A stretch of DNA of 64,000 nt, from assembly GCF_007655135.1 (NCBI RefSeq), contig NC_045129.1, positions 30,381,122 through 30,445,121 of the forward strand. Direction: 5' to 3'. Origin of the DNA: Punica granatum (lineage: Eukaryota; Streptophyta; Magnoliopsida; Myrtales; Lythraceae). How positions within the stretch are numbered: position 1 is the stretch's first letter; each line of letters begins with the position of its first letter. The position numbers and the translations under genes are program-made. Positions 13,501 to 24,184 of this stretch are shown piece by piece. The notes beneath the pieces were generated by a model. It had not been told where the DNA came from, made no database searches, and was given only the letters and a program-made list of their open reading frames with translations.

Positions 13501-13796
13501 AGAACCACGACGTCCTTGTCGTCAACCTCGGGCTCCTTGTACGCCTCCTGGTCGACCTCCGACTCGTCGAAATCGGACAAGTCCTCGAAGTCCTCATCGC
13601 CGTACTGATCGGCGTCGGCGAAATGGTCTCCGTGGGAGTGAGGCGTGGCGTCGGTGTTGTCCTCCGGCTCCTCCAGGAAGCTGAGATCTTCGTCGTCGTC
13701 GGCGTCGGTCTGAGCTTCCTTGCTCAGGGCGGGGGCCAAGGACGAGAAGAGGAGCAGGGCCGTGAGGGAGAAGACGAGGAAAAGACGAATCGCCAT
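10558..13796 (-). CDS. PDIL1-4: Protein disulfide isomerase, PDIL1-3/PDIL1-4 type, 575 aa, ER luminal
   Basis: This enzyme forms and rearranges disulfides in the ER lumen. Twelve exons, in order of translation: 13796-13237, 13087-12958, 12821-12656, 12568-12450, 12331-12251, 11857-11771, 11670-11596, 11508-11440, 11364-11284, 11204-11070, 10944-10888 and 10725-10558. All have GT-AG borders and phases sum exactly to 576 codons. The order is: signal peptide (about 1-25); acidic His-containing segment (31-95) typical of this subgroup; thioredoxin domain a with APWCGHC at 120-126; domains b and b'; domain a' with APWCGHC at 459-465; C-terminal KDEL at 572-575. Both active sites are complete CGHC. 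N-glycosylation sequons occur (NFS, NIT). The length fits PDIL1-3/1-4 of Arabidopsis. The choice between 1-3 and 1-4 is a guess, so the symbol is tentative. Confidence 0.96.
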
Positions 13797-13832
13797 TGTT
13801 GTGGGAGCTCAGTTGCAGAGATCGCAACGAAG

Positions 13833-13860
13833 ATGGAGGGAGGGAGGGAGGGAGGGAGGG
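13833..13860. repeat. GGGA tandem repeat in the PDI 5' leader
   Basis: Six to seven GGGA units lie just upstream of the PDI start codon. On the gene strand this is a CCCT pyrimidine tract of the kind common in plant 5' UTRs. Confidence 0.8.
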
Positions 13861-13889
13861 CGAGATCTGTGCGTGAGAGAGAGCTGGGG

Positions 13890-13896
13890 TTTATAG
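13890..13896 (-). promoter_or_regulatory. Putative TATA box of the PDI gene
   Basis: CTATAAA on the minus strand lies about 95 bases upstream of the PDI ATG, so transcription would start near 13860 with a 60-70-base leader. Supported only by motif and distance. Confidence 0.5.
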
Positions 13897-13912
13897 TGAG
13901 AAGAAGGAAGTC

Positions 13913-14415
13913 AACGGTTAGGATTGACCTCGAACGACGCCGCTTTGAAGTTTCTTTTTGCCTCGAAGATCACTTGGAACAGAAAATTAATTAATTAATT
14001 AATTTTAAGGTACTTTAATTAATATGCACATTACCGTTTGTGGTATCTTCGCTTAATTTCTGCGTTTCTCATTTCATTTTTTTTTCCACCATCGCATGCA
14101 TTGCCTGAAAATAAAAATGATAAATAAACCATAAACCAAGACATATATAGAAAGCAACATAATTTATCGTCAGATATAGAATACAAATTTAATGAGAGAT
14201 AAAAGAAGTGAAAATTATGATGGCAATGGTCCTGTTATATGTATATAAGTGCTCAAAATGGGAAATATCATGTAGGGATTAATTTGTAATAAAAAACTGT
14301 AGCGTAATAGAAAGATGATACATAAAGTCAACCTTTATTAGGATATAATCGAGACTTTTTAATATATCCTAAAAGAAAGATGATACATAAATATTAGGAT
14401 ATTTAATATATCAAA
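13913..14415 (+). repeat. Segmental direct repeat, copy 1 (PDI promoter side)
   Basis: This 503-bp block, starting AACGGTTAGGATTGACC about 115 bases upstream of the PDI start, recurs at 15722-16232 with only scattered substitutions and small indels. It includes the likely upstream promoter of the PDI gene. Identity stops sharply at both ends. Confidence 0.92.
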
Positions 14416-15221
14416 TGGGCGGGCCGAAGCCCAGGCCCAGAGGCCCTCTTCTTCTTTTTTTCCCCTACAACCCCCCCCCCCCCCCCCCCAACCTCTCCCC
14501 CCTTCTTCCTTCTTCCTTCTTCCCAGTCGGGTTTTCCAATTAACCTTAATTTCTTCCATCGTTGATCCTTCTAATCTGAGCTTGTCGTTCAACCATTGCC
14601 CCTAAATCTTCGAGTTTCGAAGAGTTCTGCCCTAAATCTTTCATCCACCTACTTCTCCCGTTCTCCGAGCTTCTATCCACCTGCTTCTTCCGACGAGCTA
14701 GCTTGTCCGAGACTCCGATTGTATTGATTTTGTATCTGTGGTCTCAGGTCTGTACTCTATAGACTCTGTACTGTCTCTCTCTGTTTTCTTTCGGATGTAT
14801 TTCATCAGCAAGTTTTTGTATTTCAAAATCGTCTTTTATTCCTATTCATGAGCCCTCATTCTAAGTAGTGCCAACCTTTCTTCCTCCCTTATTCCAATAT
14901 AACTTTCTATCTCGAAGGCTTTAGTGGGACATGCTCTTGATTATATGACAGAGTAAAATTCTCTGCCTATTTCAAGCTTACACTAGTCAGCAACTCATTG
15001 GCATTTTCGAGCTTATTATTGTCTTTTGCATATCTATGCAGGAGCCAGCCATTACATTCAGCGTTAACGGCAACATCAAGTGCCAAGATTTACGGTTACT
15101 TAGATCACAGGTGGACAAATCGTGATTTCATAGAGCTTAACACTAGTAGCGCAAAGTACTGCGGTTGGAACAAACTCTTTCTTTTAGCTTTCTCTGTTCT
15201 TTTCATCTCAAGTTTACAGTA
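14416..15221 (+). promoter_or_regulatory. Stranded promoter and 5' leader-like segment
   Basis: Between the two direct repeats lies DNA that looks like the start of a plant gene on the plus strand. It has GGCCCA-type motifs (AAGCCCAGGCCCAG near 14429), a pyrimidine-rich leader to about 14740, a possible 5' intron, and an AG/GT-flanked segment at about 15042-15108. That segment reads EPAITFSVNGNIKCQDLRLL in one frame and soon meets a stop. No protein family is recognised. It may be the broken-off front of a gene. Confidence 0.3.
14471..14489 (+). repeat. Homopolymer run of 19 C
   Basis: A second long cytosine run, within the leader-like segment and just after a CT-rich stretch. Confidence 0.9.
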
Positions 15222-15538
15222 AAAGAATCCTCACTCTTCATTTTCTCTTGTATACTTGGTCAGGCAGATTGGACAAAATTATCGTATGAATAATGCTCAT
15301 GATAAGGAGCTACTTGAATGATATTAGGGACGGAATTGTCAAGAACACAAATAGGTTATATGATATGAGATAGAGGTGATTGTTCCCAACATCAAGGATT
15401 GATTTTTTTTTTTTTGCTTAGGAAAGTATGCTACACACACACACATATATATATATTTGTTTTTTAATTACAGGTAGAATCTTACAATTCACGATTCGAA
15501 TCGCGATTCACGATTCTACGACCCTTGACCGATTCTTG

Positions 15539-15720
15539 ATAGTATAGATATTGATAACATATATTAAATGTAGAGAGGTAAATAAATAACATTCATTAAA
15601 TATTAAATTAGGTTGATTCAAATGGTTCAACGCTTGTTCGCCTTAAGTAAGGTTCGGATTCAAATCTCGTGAATAGAGAAAATCTATGCTGGGTTACCTC
15701 CTTAGTGAATCGACCTGGCT
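15539..15720 (+). repeat. Direct repeat C, copy 1 (includes SINE-like sequence, no MITE)
   Basis: Starting TAGTATAGATATTGATAAC, this block matches 16709-17205. The two copies are colinear except that the second is split by a 320-bp element after TTA. The part from about 15612 is the SINE family described at 17105. Copy 1 ends where the second copy of the PDI-promoter repeat begins. Confidence 0.85.
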
Positions 15721-15721
15721 T

Positions 15722-16232
15722 AACGGTTAGGATTGACCTCGAACGACGCCGCTTTGAAGTTTCGTTTTGCCTCGAAGATCACTTTGAACAGAAAATTAAT
15801 TAATTAATTAATTTTAAGGTACTTTAATTAATATGCACATTACCGTTTGTGGTATCTTCGCTTAATTTCTGCGTTTCTCATTTCATTTTTTTTCCACCAT
15901 CGCATGCATTGCCTGAAAATAAAAATGATAAATAAACCATAAACCAAGACATATATAGAAAGCAACATAATTTATCGTCGGATATAGAATACAAATTTAA
16001 TGAGAGATAAAAGAAGTGAAAATTATGATGGCAATGGTCCTGTTATATGTATATAAGTGCTCAAAATGGGAAATATCGTGTAGGGATTAATTTATAATAA
16101 AAAAACTGTAGCTTAATAGAAAGATGATACATAAAGTCAGCCTTTATTTGGATATAATCGAGACTTTTAGGATATTTAATATATCCTAAAAGAAAGATGA
16201 TACATAAATATTAGGATATTTAATATATCAAA
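15722..16232 (+). repeat. Segmental direct repeat, copy 2
   Basis: Near-identical to 13913-14415, including the AATTAATTAATTAATT stretch and the tail ATATTTAATATATCAAA. No PDI coding sequence follows it, so it is a promoter-side fragment only. Confidence 0.92.
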
Positions 16233-16708
16233 CTTGAAAAATATCTCATAATTAAGAAATTCTTTTCAATTAATCGGGAAAACTTTTAATTTTTCAAAGA
16301 TTTCTTTAATTATATATATAACTCCATATAAATAATAAGGACAAACATCTAAGATTTGCTGAATATAATATGAAAGAATATAGCAAAAATTCTTTTAATT
16401 AATTCAAAGATTAATTCAACATGGAACCGAGATTATATAATTCAAGATGGATTGGTCACATATTAATTCAACGTGCAACCGACCCCATCCTGCTCTCCCA
16501 CTTTTATATATTTATTTACTAGATTTTGAGCCCACACTATGTGCAATGGAATATATAGTCTCAAGAGAGAGTTGTGTTGTGTGTATGAAATTAGTCCTAA
16601 CAATGTCTTCAATTTTTTTCTCCCAATATGGATAAAGATAATAAGGACAGTTTGGTAAAACCAATGAAAATACAACTGATGGGAGATACCAAGTCCTCTC
16701 TTTATATA
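16233..16708. other. Intergenic AT-rich DNA
   Basis: AT-rich spacer between the two repeat families. Short frames here show no protein signature. Confidence 0.5.
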
Positions 16709-17205
16709 GTAGTATAGATATTGATAACATATATTAAATGTAGAGAGGTAAATAAATAACATTCATTAAATATTAGAGTGCGTTTGGATTTAGAGTTGAG
16801 TTGAATTGAGTTTTGATTTTAATTGATTTGTAATAATTGTATTGTTGAATTATGAGAAAAAGTGTGAAAAAGTAATAAATAATTGAGAGAAAGTAATGAT
16901 TAAGTAATGATTGTGGTGTTGAATTGTGAAAAAGTAATAAATAGTTGTGAGAATTTAATATTAAAAATTGAATTAAATAGTTAAAAAAAATTTAAAAATG
17001 AAAAAAAGTAATGATTGTGATGTTGAATTGAAGATAAATGAAATGGAGTTGAGTTGAGTTGAAATTTTTTTAAAAAACAAACACATTAAATTATGTTGAT
17101 TCAAACGGTTCAATAGTTGTTCCCTTTAAGTAAGGTCTCGGATTCAAATATCGTGAATAGAAAAAATTTATGTTGGGTTATCTCCTTAGTGAGCCGACTC
17201 AGCTC
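16709..17205 (+). repeat. Direct repeat C, copy 2, interrupted by a MITE
   Basis: Matches 15539-15720 in two pieces, 16709-16775 and 17096-17205, with the element at 16776-17095 between them. Confidence 0.85.
16776..17095. mobile_element. Harbinger/Tourist-like MITE with TTA target duplication
   Basis: This 320-bp element begins GAGTGCGTTTGGATTTAGAG and ends AAAAAACAAACACA. The ends are imperfect inverted repeats, and the inside is AT-rich with repeated GAGTTGAGTTGA and TGATTGTGATGTTGAATTG motifs. It is flanked by TTA at 16773-16775 and 17096-17098. The homologous site at 15603-15605 has a single TTA and no insert, which directly shows the insertion and its 3-bp duplication. Confidence 0.88.
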
Positions 17206-17265
17206 GAATTAGATTAGTTGGCACTCGATGGACTTTCGGATACTAGTGTACACATAAAAAAAAAA
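17105..17265 (+). mobile_element. tRNA-derived SINE (family II), plus orientation
   Basis: The head TTGATTCAAACGGTTCAA resembles a Pol III A box and CTCGGATTCAAATATC a B box. A conserved body follows (GTGAATAGAAAAAATTTATG, TTGGGTTATCTCCTTAGTGA, GCACTCGATGGACTTTCGGA) and the element ends in an A10 tail at 17256-17265. Related copies occur at 15612-15720, 38935-39150, 52435-52615, 52622-52760 and 59693-59915. Box assignments are by eye. Confidence 0.6.
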
Positions 17266-17689
17266 GGAGGTTTTGGTTAATTAAAGAAATTCTTCTTGGC
17301 CATATCAACAACATGGGGATAATGAATCATAAATTTTGAAATGGAAAAAAAAAAGAAGAATCATATAAAATTTTCATGATTAAAATAGTTGCCCGATTAT
17401 CTAACAAGAGACTTATGGCAATGGGTCAGATAAAGAATGGGCTTGGTCGGATATCCAAGATCACGTCTTTAGCATGATATGGCCCATCATGATTATTTGG
17501 TTACCCCTACCTCTAGATAGAATTGCACTAAACTTCACATTTCATGAATCAGTGACAATATTTGGGCAATACCATAAAAAAGAAAAAACAATATTTGGGC
17601 AATAAAAGGAACATTTGAGATATGGGAGGGGACTAAATGTGAAAATTGATGCACAATATATATTGGAAATCGCTTGGTATTTATGGAAT
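17266..17689. other. Intergenic DNA
   Basis: No gene or clear repeat is seen apart from simple A runs. Confidence 0.5.
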
Positions 17690-18945
17690 AAAATCCATAT
17701 ATATAAGTAAAATTGACTCCGGTAACAATAAATAACCTATCATTAATGAAATAAAAATATTAAAATAATTTGGTGAAAAACTTAAGAGAGTTTATTTAAT
17801 CATGTTAAATCCGTTTTATGAAAATTTAATATCTTCTTGACTTATTAGAAAAAGCTAATTTTGAAAATAAGATAAAATAAGGACACTGTTATAAGCATTT
17901 ATTTGAATGTTACCCTAATTTCTACTTTGTAAGATTGTTATTATCATGTATGAACTTATAGTAATTATAAAAATAAAAAATTAAAGACATGAAATAAGGA
18001 TGTCATAAAACTTTATATTAAGAAAATGTATCATCAAGTTTGTAAGAGTATTTATAAGAATCTGTCTAATACAAGCAATTAAGTAAATGAATTTTAGAAA
18101 AGGGTAAAAGTGGAATAATCCAAATATATAAGTAAAATTGACTCCCGTAACAATAAGTGACCTATCATTAATGAAATAAAATATTAAAATAATTTAGTAA
18201 AAAAGTTAAGAGAGTTGATTTAATAATGTTAAATCTATTTTACGAAAAATTAAAACTTCTTGACTCATTAGAAAAAGCTAATTTCGAAAATAACTGAGAA
18301 AATAAGTACACAAACGATAAGCATTTATTTGAATGTTACCCTAATTTATATATTATAAGATTTTTATTCTAATGCATGAACTTATAATAATTATAAAAAT
18401 AAAAATAAAATACATGAAATAAGGATGTCATGAAACTTTATATCAAGAAAATGTATCATCAAGTTTGTAAGAGTATTTATAAGAATCTGTTTAATACAAA
18501 CGATTAAATAAAGGAAATTTAGAAATGGGAAAAAGTAGAATAATCCATATATATAAGTGAAATTGACTCTCATAACAATAAATGACCTATCATTAATGAA
18601 ACAAAAATATTAAAACAATTTAGTAAAAAAGTTAAGAGAGTTGATTTTAATAATGTTAAATCCATTTTATGAAAAAATAATATCTTCTTGACTCATTAGA
18701 AAAAGATAATTTCGAAAATCAATGACAAAAAAGTACACTAACAATGAACATTTATTTGAATATTACCCTAATTTCCATATTATGAGGTTGTTATTATAAT
18801 GTATGAACTTATAATAATTATAATATATAAAAATTAAATTCATGAAATAAGGATGTCATAAAACTTGATATTAGGAAAATGTATCATCAAGTTTGTAAGA
18901 GTATTTATAAGAATCTATCTAATACAAGCGATTAAGTAAACATAT
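17690..18945 (+). repeat. Tandem array: three copies of a 425-bp unit
   Basis: ATATAAGT followed by AAAATTGACTC-type sequence recurs at 17701, 18126 and 18551, exactly 425 bases apart each time. Whole units align, sharing CCTATCATTAATGAAA, TTCTTGACT(T/C)ATTAG, AAATAAGGATGTCAT and AAAATGTATCATCAAGTTTG. The copies differ by scattered substitutions, and the third is slightly short. The unit is AT-rich with no conserved open frame. Confidence 0.93.
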
Positions 18946-19560
18946 ACAATGCATATTAATTTAAGACCATTGCAAAATGTTTATTCAATCATTCATATCG
19001 ATCTAATTTTGTTAACAAATATTGTATAAAACTTAAAATTAATCATTGAAAATCTTTAGTTGTGCTAAGAAGCAATTATGTATTCAAAAAATTAGTAATT
19101 GCTATAAGAAATGACGTATAAATGTTTTTAAATGAACATATACAATGCAAAGGATATAACTTCAAGAAATTTATATTGAACATATAAAGAAGTTATAGAA
19201 AAAAATTATGACCACGTGAAAGGAAAAAAAATATGATATAACTCTATGAACTTTAGCTCATAAATATAATAAAAGATAAATTTAAATTTATGATGCATAC
19301 TAATTGGAAAAAAAAATAGTCTAATTACTAACTTAACATATATGACAAATTTAATTAATAATTAACTTAAATATGTGATGCATATTAATTGAAACAATTA
19401 ATTTCAAATTATTATTATTACTATAATACTCCAATTTAAAAAATTATTAAATATTTTTAAATTTAAAAATTGAAATTACTAATTGAAAATATTATTATTA
19501 TTATTATTAGTAAATTAATGTTTTCAAATGTAAATAATTACAATAAAAAATAATATGGCA
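18946..19560. other. Intergenic AT-rich DNA
   Basis: Very AT-rich with ATT trinucleotide runs near 19410 and 19490. No gene is seen. Confidence 0.6.
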
Positions 19561-19689
19561 AATTACACAAAAAACCTAAGTTTTGTAAAACGTCTCAGTT
19601 TTGTCCTAAATTTTGTTTTGTAACAAAAAAAACCACATGTTTTGAGAATCGTCTCAGATTTGATCTCCCGTTACCATTCTCCTAACTAC

Positions 19690-20837
19690 TCCAGGGCAGG
19701 TGGTCGTCCTAAAATGAAAAGGACCAAGGGCAATGATATTCCATAGGATCCATACAAGGCAAAAAAGGAAGTATAGGAAAATAAGATGTGGAATGTGTGG
19801 TCAGCCAAGGCATAATAGGAGAATATGTAAGGGCACAACTGTGAATGACAAGGGGAACAAGAAAGTTCCTGATGCTGTCACTAGCTCACCCGCAAATGAT
19901 CCAATGGTACCAACTTTGTTTTTTTGGTTATGTCGATTTTTTCAACTTGTTTGGTTATGTCCTCTGCTGAATTTGTTGCATCATTTGAATGAAAGTTCAA
20001 ATGACTCTGTACTTGTTTAGTTTGCTGCCTTTATTGCCTCTGCTGAATTGTTTAAATTTGTGTTGAGTTTGCTTCCTCTATTGCCTTTACTGCCTCTGCT
20101 GAATTGTTCGAATTTGTGTTGAGTTTGCTTCCTCTATTGCCTCTGCTATTTTGTTCGAGTTTGCTGCTTCTTTACTTGTTGAATTTGCTGCCTTTATTGA
20201 CTCTGCTGTCTTGTTCGAATTTGTGTTGAATTTGCTTCCAATGGTACCATTCCAATGGTTATGTCCTCTGCCAACTTTGGTTTTTTTTTTCTTTACTCAG
20301 ATGAAAAAGAGAAGAAGGGAAGCCATTGATATAGCTGGGCCCTCAAGCTCAAATGTTCGAAAGGTAGGAGTTAGTTGTTTGCTCTGAACTTGTTTGCATT
20401 TGTTTCTCTCCTGAATTGTGTATGTTTAATGCATTATGTAGGGGAGGAAGGGGGCAGAAAAAACTGTTGAAACTGCTACTCCTGAAGATTCAAACCCTCA
20501 ACTGCATAGGAGGAAGAGAGCAAGGACAACTCGAGCAAGTACTGCCACTGATATAGTTGGGCCCTCAAGCTCAAATGTTCGAAATGTAGGAATTAGTTGT
20601 TTGCTTTGAACTTGTTTGCATCTGTTCCTCTCATGAATTGTGTGTGTTTAACGCATTATGTAGGGGAGGAAGGGAGCAGAAAAAGCTGCTAAAACTGCTG
20701 CTCCTGAAGATTCAAATGCTCAACTGCATAGGAGGAAGAGAGTAAGGACAACTAGTACGAGTATTGCCACTGAAATTCAACTATCTGGGCCTCAGTCATC
20801 TCTGTCGCAGAAGAAGTGCAGGAAGAAGTGTACATGA
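19690..20837 (+). pseudogene. Tail of a MuDR-like (Mutator-like) transposase gene, degenerate
   Basis: The frame at 19787-19828 encodes CGMCGQPRHNRRIC, a CX2CX4HX4C zinc knuckle at the position typical of MuDR transposases. It follows a basic segment (GRPKMKRTKG) that is now in a different frame after an in-frame TAG, so the gene is broken upstream of the knuckle. After an intron-like, repeat-rich stretch (about 19910-20300), three exons with AG/GT borders remain open: 20301-20363, 20442-20585 and 20664-20837. They encode a Lys/Arg- and Ser/Thr-rich tail (GPSSSNVRK, EDSN, LHRRKRARTT) ending at TGA. The second and third exons are tandem duplicates. No transposase catalytic core (DDE) is visible in the window, so the element is not autonomous. 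Confidence 0.7.
20328..20771 (+). repeat. 222-bp tandem duplication of an exon-intron unit in the MuDR-like tail
   Basis: GATATAGCTGGGCCCTCAAG at 20328 recurs as GATATAGTTGGGCCCTCAAG at 20550. The following donor, intron, acceptor and coding part repeat as well (GGGAGGAAGG at 20442 and 20664). The duplication keeps frame and splice sites. Confidence 0.9.
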
Positions 20838-21614
20838 GGCTTTCTGTTGGCTGCATTTGATGATTTTTGTATAGAGAATGCAGGAGTGGTTTAAGTGCAA
20901 TTGTATAGATGAGCTACTGTTAGGATTTGTATAGGTCATACGCTCAATGCAATTATTAGGATGATTAAATTTTTTGAGAATGATTATGAGAAGTTGGTAT
21001 TTTGGTAATTTGGTTTGGTCCAAAGTTGAGGCATAAATTGAAGCTTCCTGTACTGGTATGTGCTTCGAGACAACATTGAATGCTAAACAATTTGCTTTGA
21101 CAGTCTAAACTCTTTAGTGTTTCTCTCTGTTCTTTCATGTTATTATTTCATTTCTGTTTACTTTCATCCATTCATTGGAGAGGTAAGATGCCATTGGAAT
21201 TATAATTTGCCTAATCCACTGTGTGTTCATAGCCTGTATCCTGAGAATGGGTGAATTCAAAAGAATGATTTTATCCCCGATATGAATTGTCTGTCACTCA
21301 GTACAAGAAGTGATATCTCTATTTGAGCATAGAATTTAGTACCAGATCCAACCAAATTCATAACAGAGGAATTCAACCAAATTCATTTGCATTTGCATTA
21401 CAACCACAAATCATTCCTTAACTAGAGGAATTACATCAGTCACCAAACAAAGAGCAACTCCCTAACAGACCACATAGACAATCATACTTCATTTCGTCAT
21501 AACCAAGTATCCTAATACAACCACTGTCATAGCTAAAATGAAAGATAAATGCCTCCATCTCTTTAGCTGCATCTCTCTCATCTATAAATTCTTCCTTAAC
21601 TTATTTATTATCTT
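20838..21614. other. Spacer between the two convergent transposon genes
   Basis: Probable 3' UTR of the MuDR-like gene (to about 21050) and of the opposing GRF gene. No other coding sequence is seen. Confidence 0.4.
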
Positions 21615-21938
21615 CTATTCTTGGGACAAGCTTCTACTGATATACAACTCATCCTCCCACTGAAAATACTTGCACTTCCTTGCATAATCACCCTAAAAAG
21701 GGCACCTGTAAAATGAACGCCCTGGATTTACTTTTGTGTTGGATATCATCCTCACTGCTGGCATTCTGCAATAACATAGGATGCTTCCACCTCTATCCAT
21801 AGTCGAATCACCCTTGTCCATGCTCGAACAACTGTACTTGGAGGTTGCTGAGGCTTGATCAGGGTTCGTAGGGAAACTATCATACCCAATGTGGCATTTG
21901 CAGCAATAGGTGTGCGAGCGATGGGAATGCGAGCTCAT
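21615..21938 (-). pseudogene. GRF-type zinc-finger protein, interrupted by an in-frame stop
   Basis: From the ATG at 21938 the frame runs 81 codons to a TAG at 21693-21695, then continues open in the same frame for 25 codons to a second TAG at 21615-21617. Read across the stop, the sequence has the GRF zinc-finger layout: CYC, then NPGRSFYRCP, then C..F.WED (CKYFQWED). The premature stop falls inside the finger, between RCPF and GDYARKC, so the product would lack the last zinc ligand. GRF-domain genes commonly accompany plant Mutator-like elements, and this one lies convergent with a MuDR-like relic. The GC-rich segment at about 22380-22650 could be its 5' end. Confidence 0.72.
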
Positions 21939-22680
21939 CTTGAAGGTGATACCTTGTTCGACTTTCTTCTACACCCTCAACTCCTCTGCTCATTCCCTAT
22001 TCTCATCATCCTCTCCCTCCCCCATCGAAATGTTACTGCAATCAAAATTATGGCAGACCGACAGTAAAACCATGACACAAGAATGCAATTGGCGACAACG
22101 ACAGAGAGAATAATGCAACATCCTCACGAAGGACCATCAATTTGTTGAGATTTGCCTGTCAACGACAGAGAGAATAATGCACATCACCTCAACAGTTGTG
22201 CTCTATCTAGATTCAGAAGGCATCATATTCAAATAGTAGTGTAAATTTTTAGGAGCACGAGTGAAAATCAATCGGTTTCTTATTCATGTTCAACTTCGAG
22301 CAACACCAACCGTTTAAACCTGCCATTCATCACCAAATCAAGTGAAAATCTACTAACCTCGAGAGGGATGAACTCGTCTAGATTGCAATGGAGGTTGCAG
22401 ATGAACTGCAGCTAGGATTGTAGGAAAGACCAAATTGGTGGTCGAACCCAAGCTCGAGAAGTTCGTTTAGCCTGAGTGCGACTCCCGTGCGGTTGTCGAC
22501 CAGCGCCGCCGACTCTTCTGAGGGGAGGCGACGTCGGGTTCCTTCGGTGTGAGTCCACCGCTTGCCCTAATTTCCCTGATTTCCGCTTGCCCAAACTCTC
22601 CTGTTGAGCTCTCTGTATTTTGTTTGCCCTAATTGACTGCAGATGGGGGTGGGAGGGAAGGTGACGACGACTTTAGGTAA
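21939..22680 (-). other. Probable 5' region of the GRF-type gene
   Basis: Upstream of the broken GRF frame the DNA becomes GC-richer (22400-22650), as in a leader or first exon. Short frames here match nothing I know. No transposon terminus was found with confidence. Confidence 0.3.
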
Positions 22681-24184
22681 AACCTTTTTTTTTTTTTTTA
22701 CTGGGGTGACAAAAACGACGTCATACATGATAACGTGTACCGTTAATCGGGGCCGTTTGCCTACTAGATACCACATAAGCGTCCACGTCATTTTCTCGTA
22801 ATGGCACTTATGGAATCTTGACGGTGGTACCAAAATGTTATGAATTCTGATCTTTCAATGATCATTTTGTTTAAAAATAACTTTCAAGTAGTATTTTATT
22901 AGTTTTAAAATCTTTCGATGACCATTTTGATAGTTTTCTCAATAATAACTATATATATATTGAGAATTTTCATTGTAACCAACTATAAAAAAAAAGTAAG
23001 TTCAATAACAGTTAATGCATTGTAATCCATTGCTCATTCATTGTTCGGAAAATTTGTCAGCTTAGTCACTCACATTACTGTCCAATAACAATCTAATCAT
23101 TAATAATGAGTTCGCATAGATTATTTATTGTTTTCCCTTGGTGCAGAAAAATGAAACAGAGATAACTTTAATCAACAAAAGAAAAAAAAAAGAATTACTG
23201 AGCTTGATGAAGCTAAAAAAATAGGAATTGGTGAACTTGTTGAAGCTAAAAAAGATTGAACACGAGCTTAGATGATAATTGAGAGAAGTGCGGGTTGAGC
23301 TAGACAATGTGATGAATGTCAGATGGTGCAAGTTTCTCCTCACGCAAACTTGGCCCAGCCAGTATCGGATGATGAGCGTCTATGGCAATGGTCGATGAAC
23401 AATAGCTCCTCTTGATAACATCATTTTTCTAGATGCTTGAGTTCTCTCCTTACTTGTCTGCCCTGGGTTGTTGGGTCTGAGATAGTGGGAATGCAAAACG
23501 CAAATCAGATAGACAGCAAAATATTAGAAACCAATCACAAAATCTGGTCGATAGCTCCACACCCATTAAAACTACGAATAGTTTGATCATCCCCATCAGC
23601 TACATAGACGAAAATTAATCATAAACTCGATCGAGGACTGAAATAGCTCGTCAATCGGTCACCCAAAGTGAACCACTCTAGCATAAGAAAAGAAGATCGA
23701 AGAGGCCATTCAAAATGAGCAAGGAAAAATCCATGTATCAAAAGAAAATAAAGACAACATAACTTTTATTACCAATATGACGTCGTAGCGCAGTTATTCA
23801 TCTAATATATAATTAATGGGCAAATTGACACAAATTAAATGTTAGTGATAGAATGATACTTGCTAGAAATGCTAGTGGATAATAGAATGATACTTGCTAG
23901 AAATGCTAGTGGATAAAATGTCATTTTGCCGACAAACTACTAGTGTAATACTAAATTTTAGGGGATTAGAGATCACATATATCGGGCTGAATGCTCGTAC
24001 CATACATCCTTTCAAAACTATCCAATATTAACACTTCGAATTCGAGATATCAATAGGCCTAAGAACATGAAACCCGAATCACTTGTTACAAGCACTCGCC
24101 AGTCCAAATTGTCCAATGCAAGAGGAAAAAATATTTACTCGCACTTCTGTTACAGGATCAGATAATGAAGACTGAAATGAAAAT
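22681..24184. other. Intergenic DNA
   Basis: No gene is recognised. A 34-bp tandem duplication lies at 23848-23915. AT-rich elsewhere. Confidence 0.5.
23848..23915 (+). repeat. 34-bp unit repeated twice in tandem
   Basis: ATAGAATGATACTTGCTAGA begins at 23848 and again at 23882, with identical continuation through GCTAGTGGATA. Confidence 0.92.

Noticed and set aside
13245..13994. 249-codon open frame on the plus strand
   Set aside because: It is the antisense shadow of the GC-rich first PDI exon, whose frame is supported by family motifs.
19555..22860. Complete Mutator-like element with terminal inverted repeats
   Set aside because: The left border region looks like a transposon end, but no matching inverted sequence was found on the right, so borders cannot be claimed.
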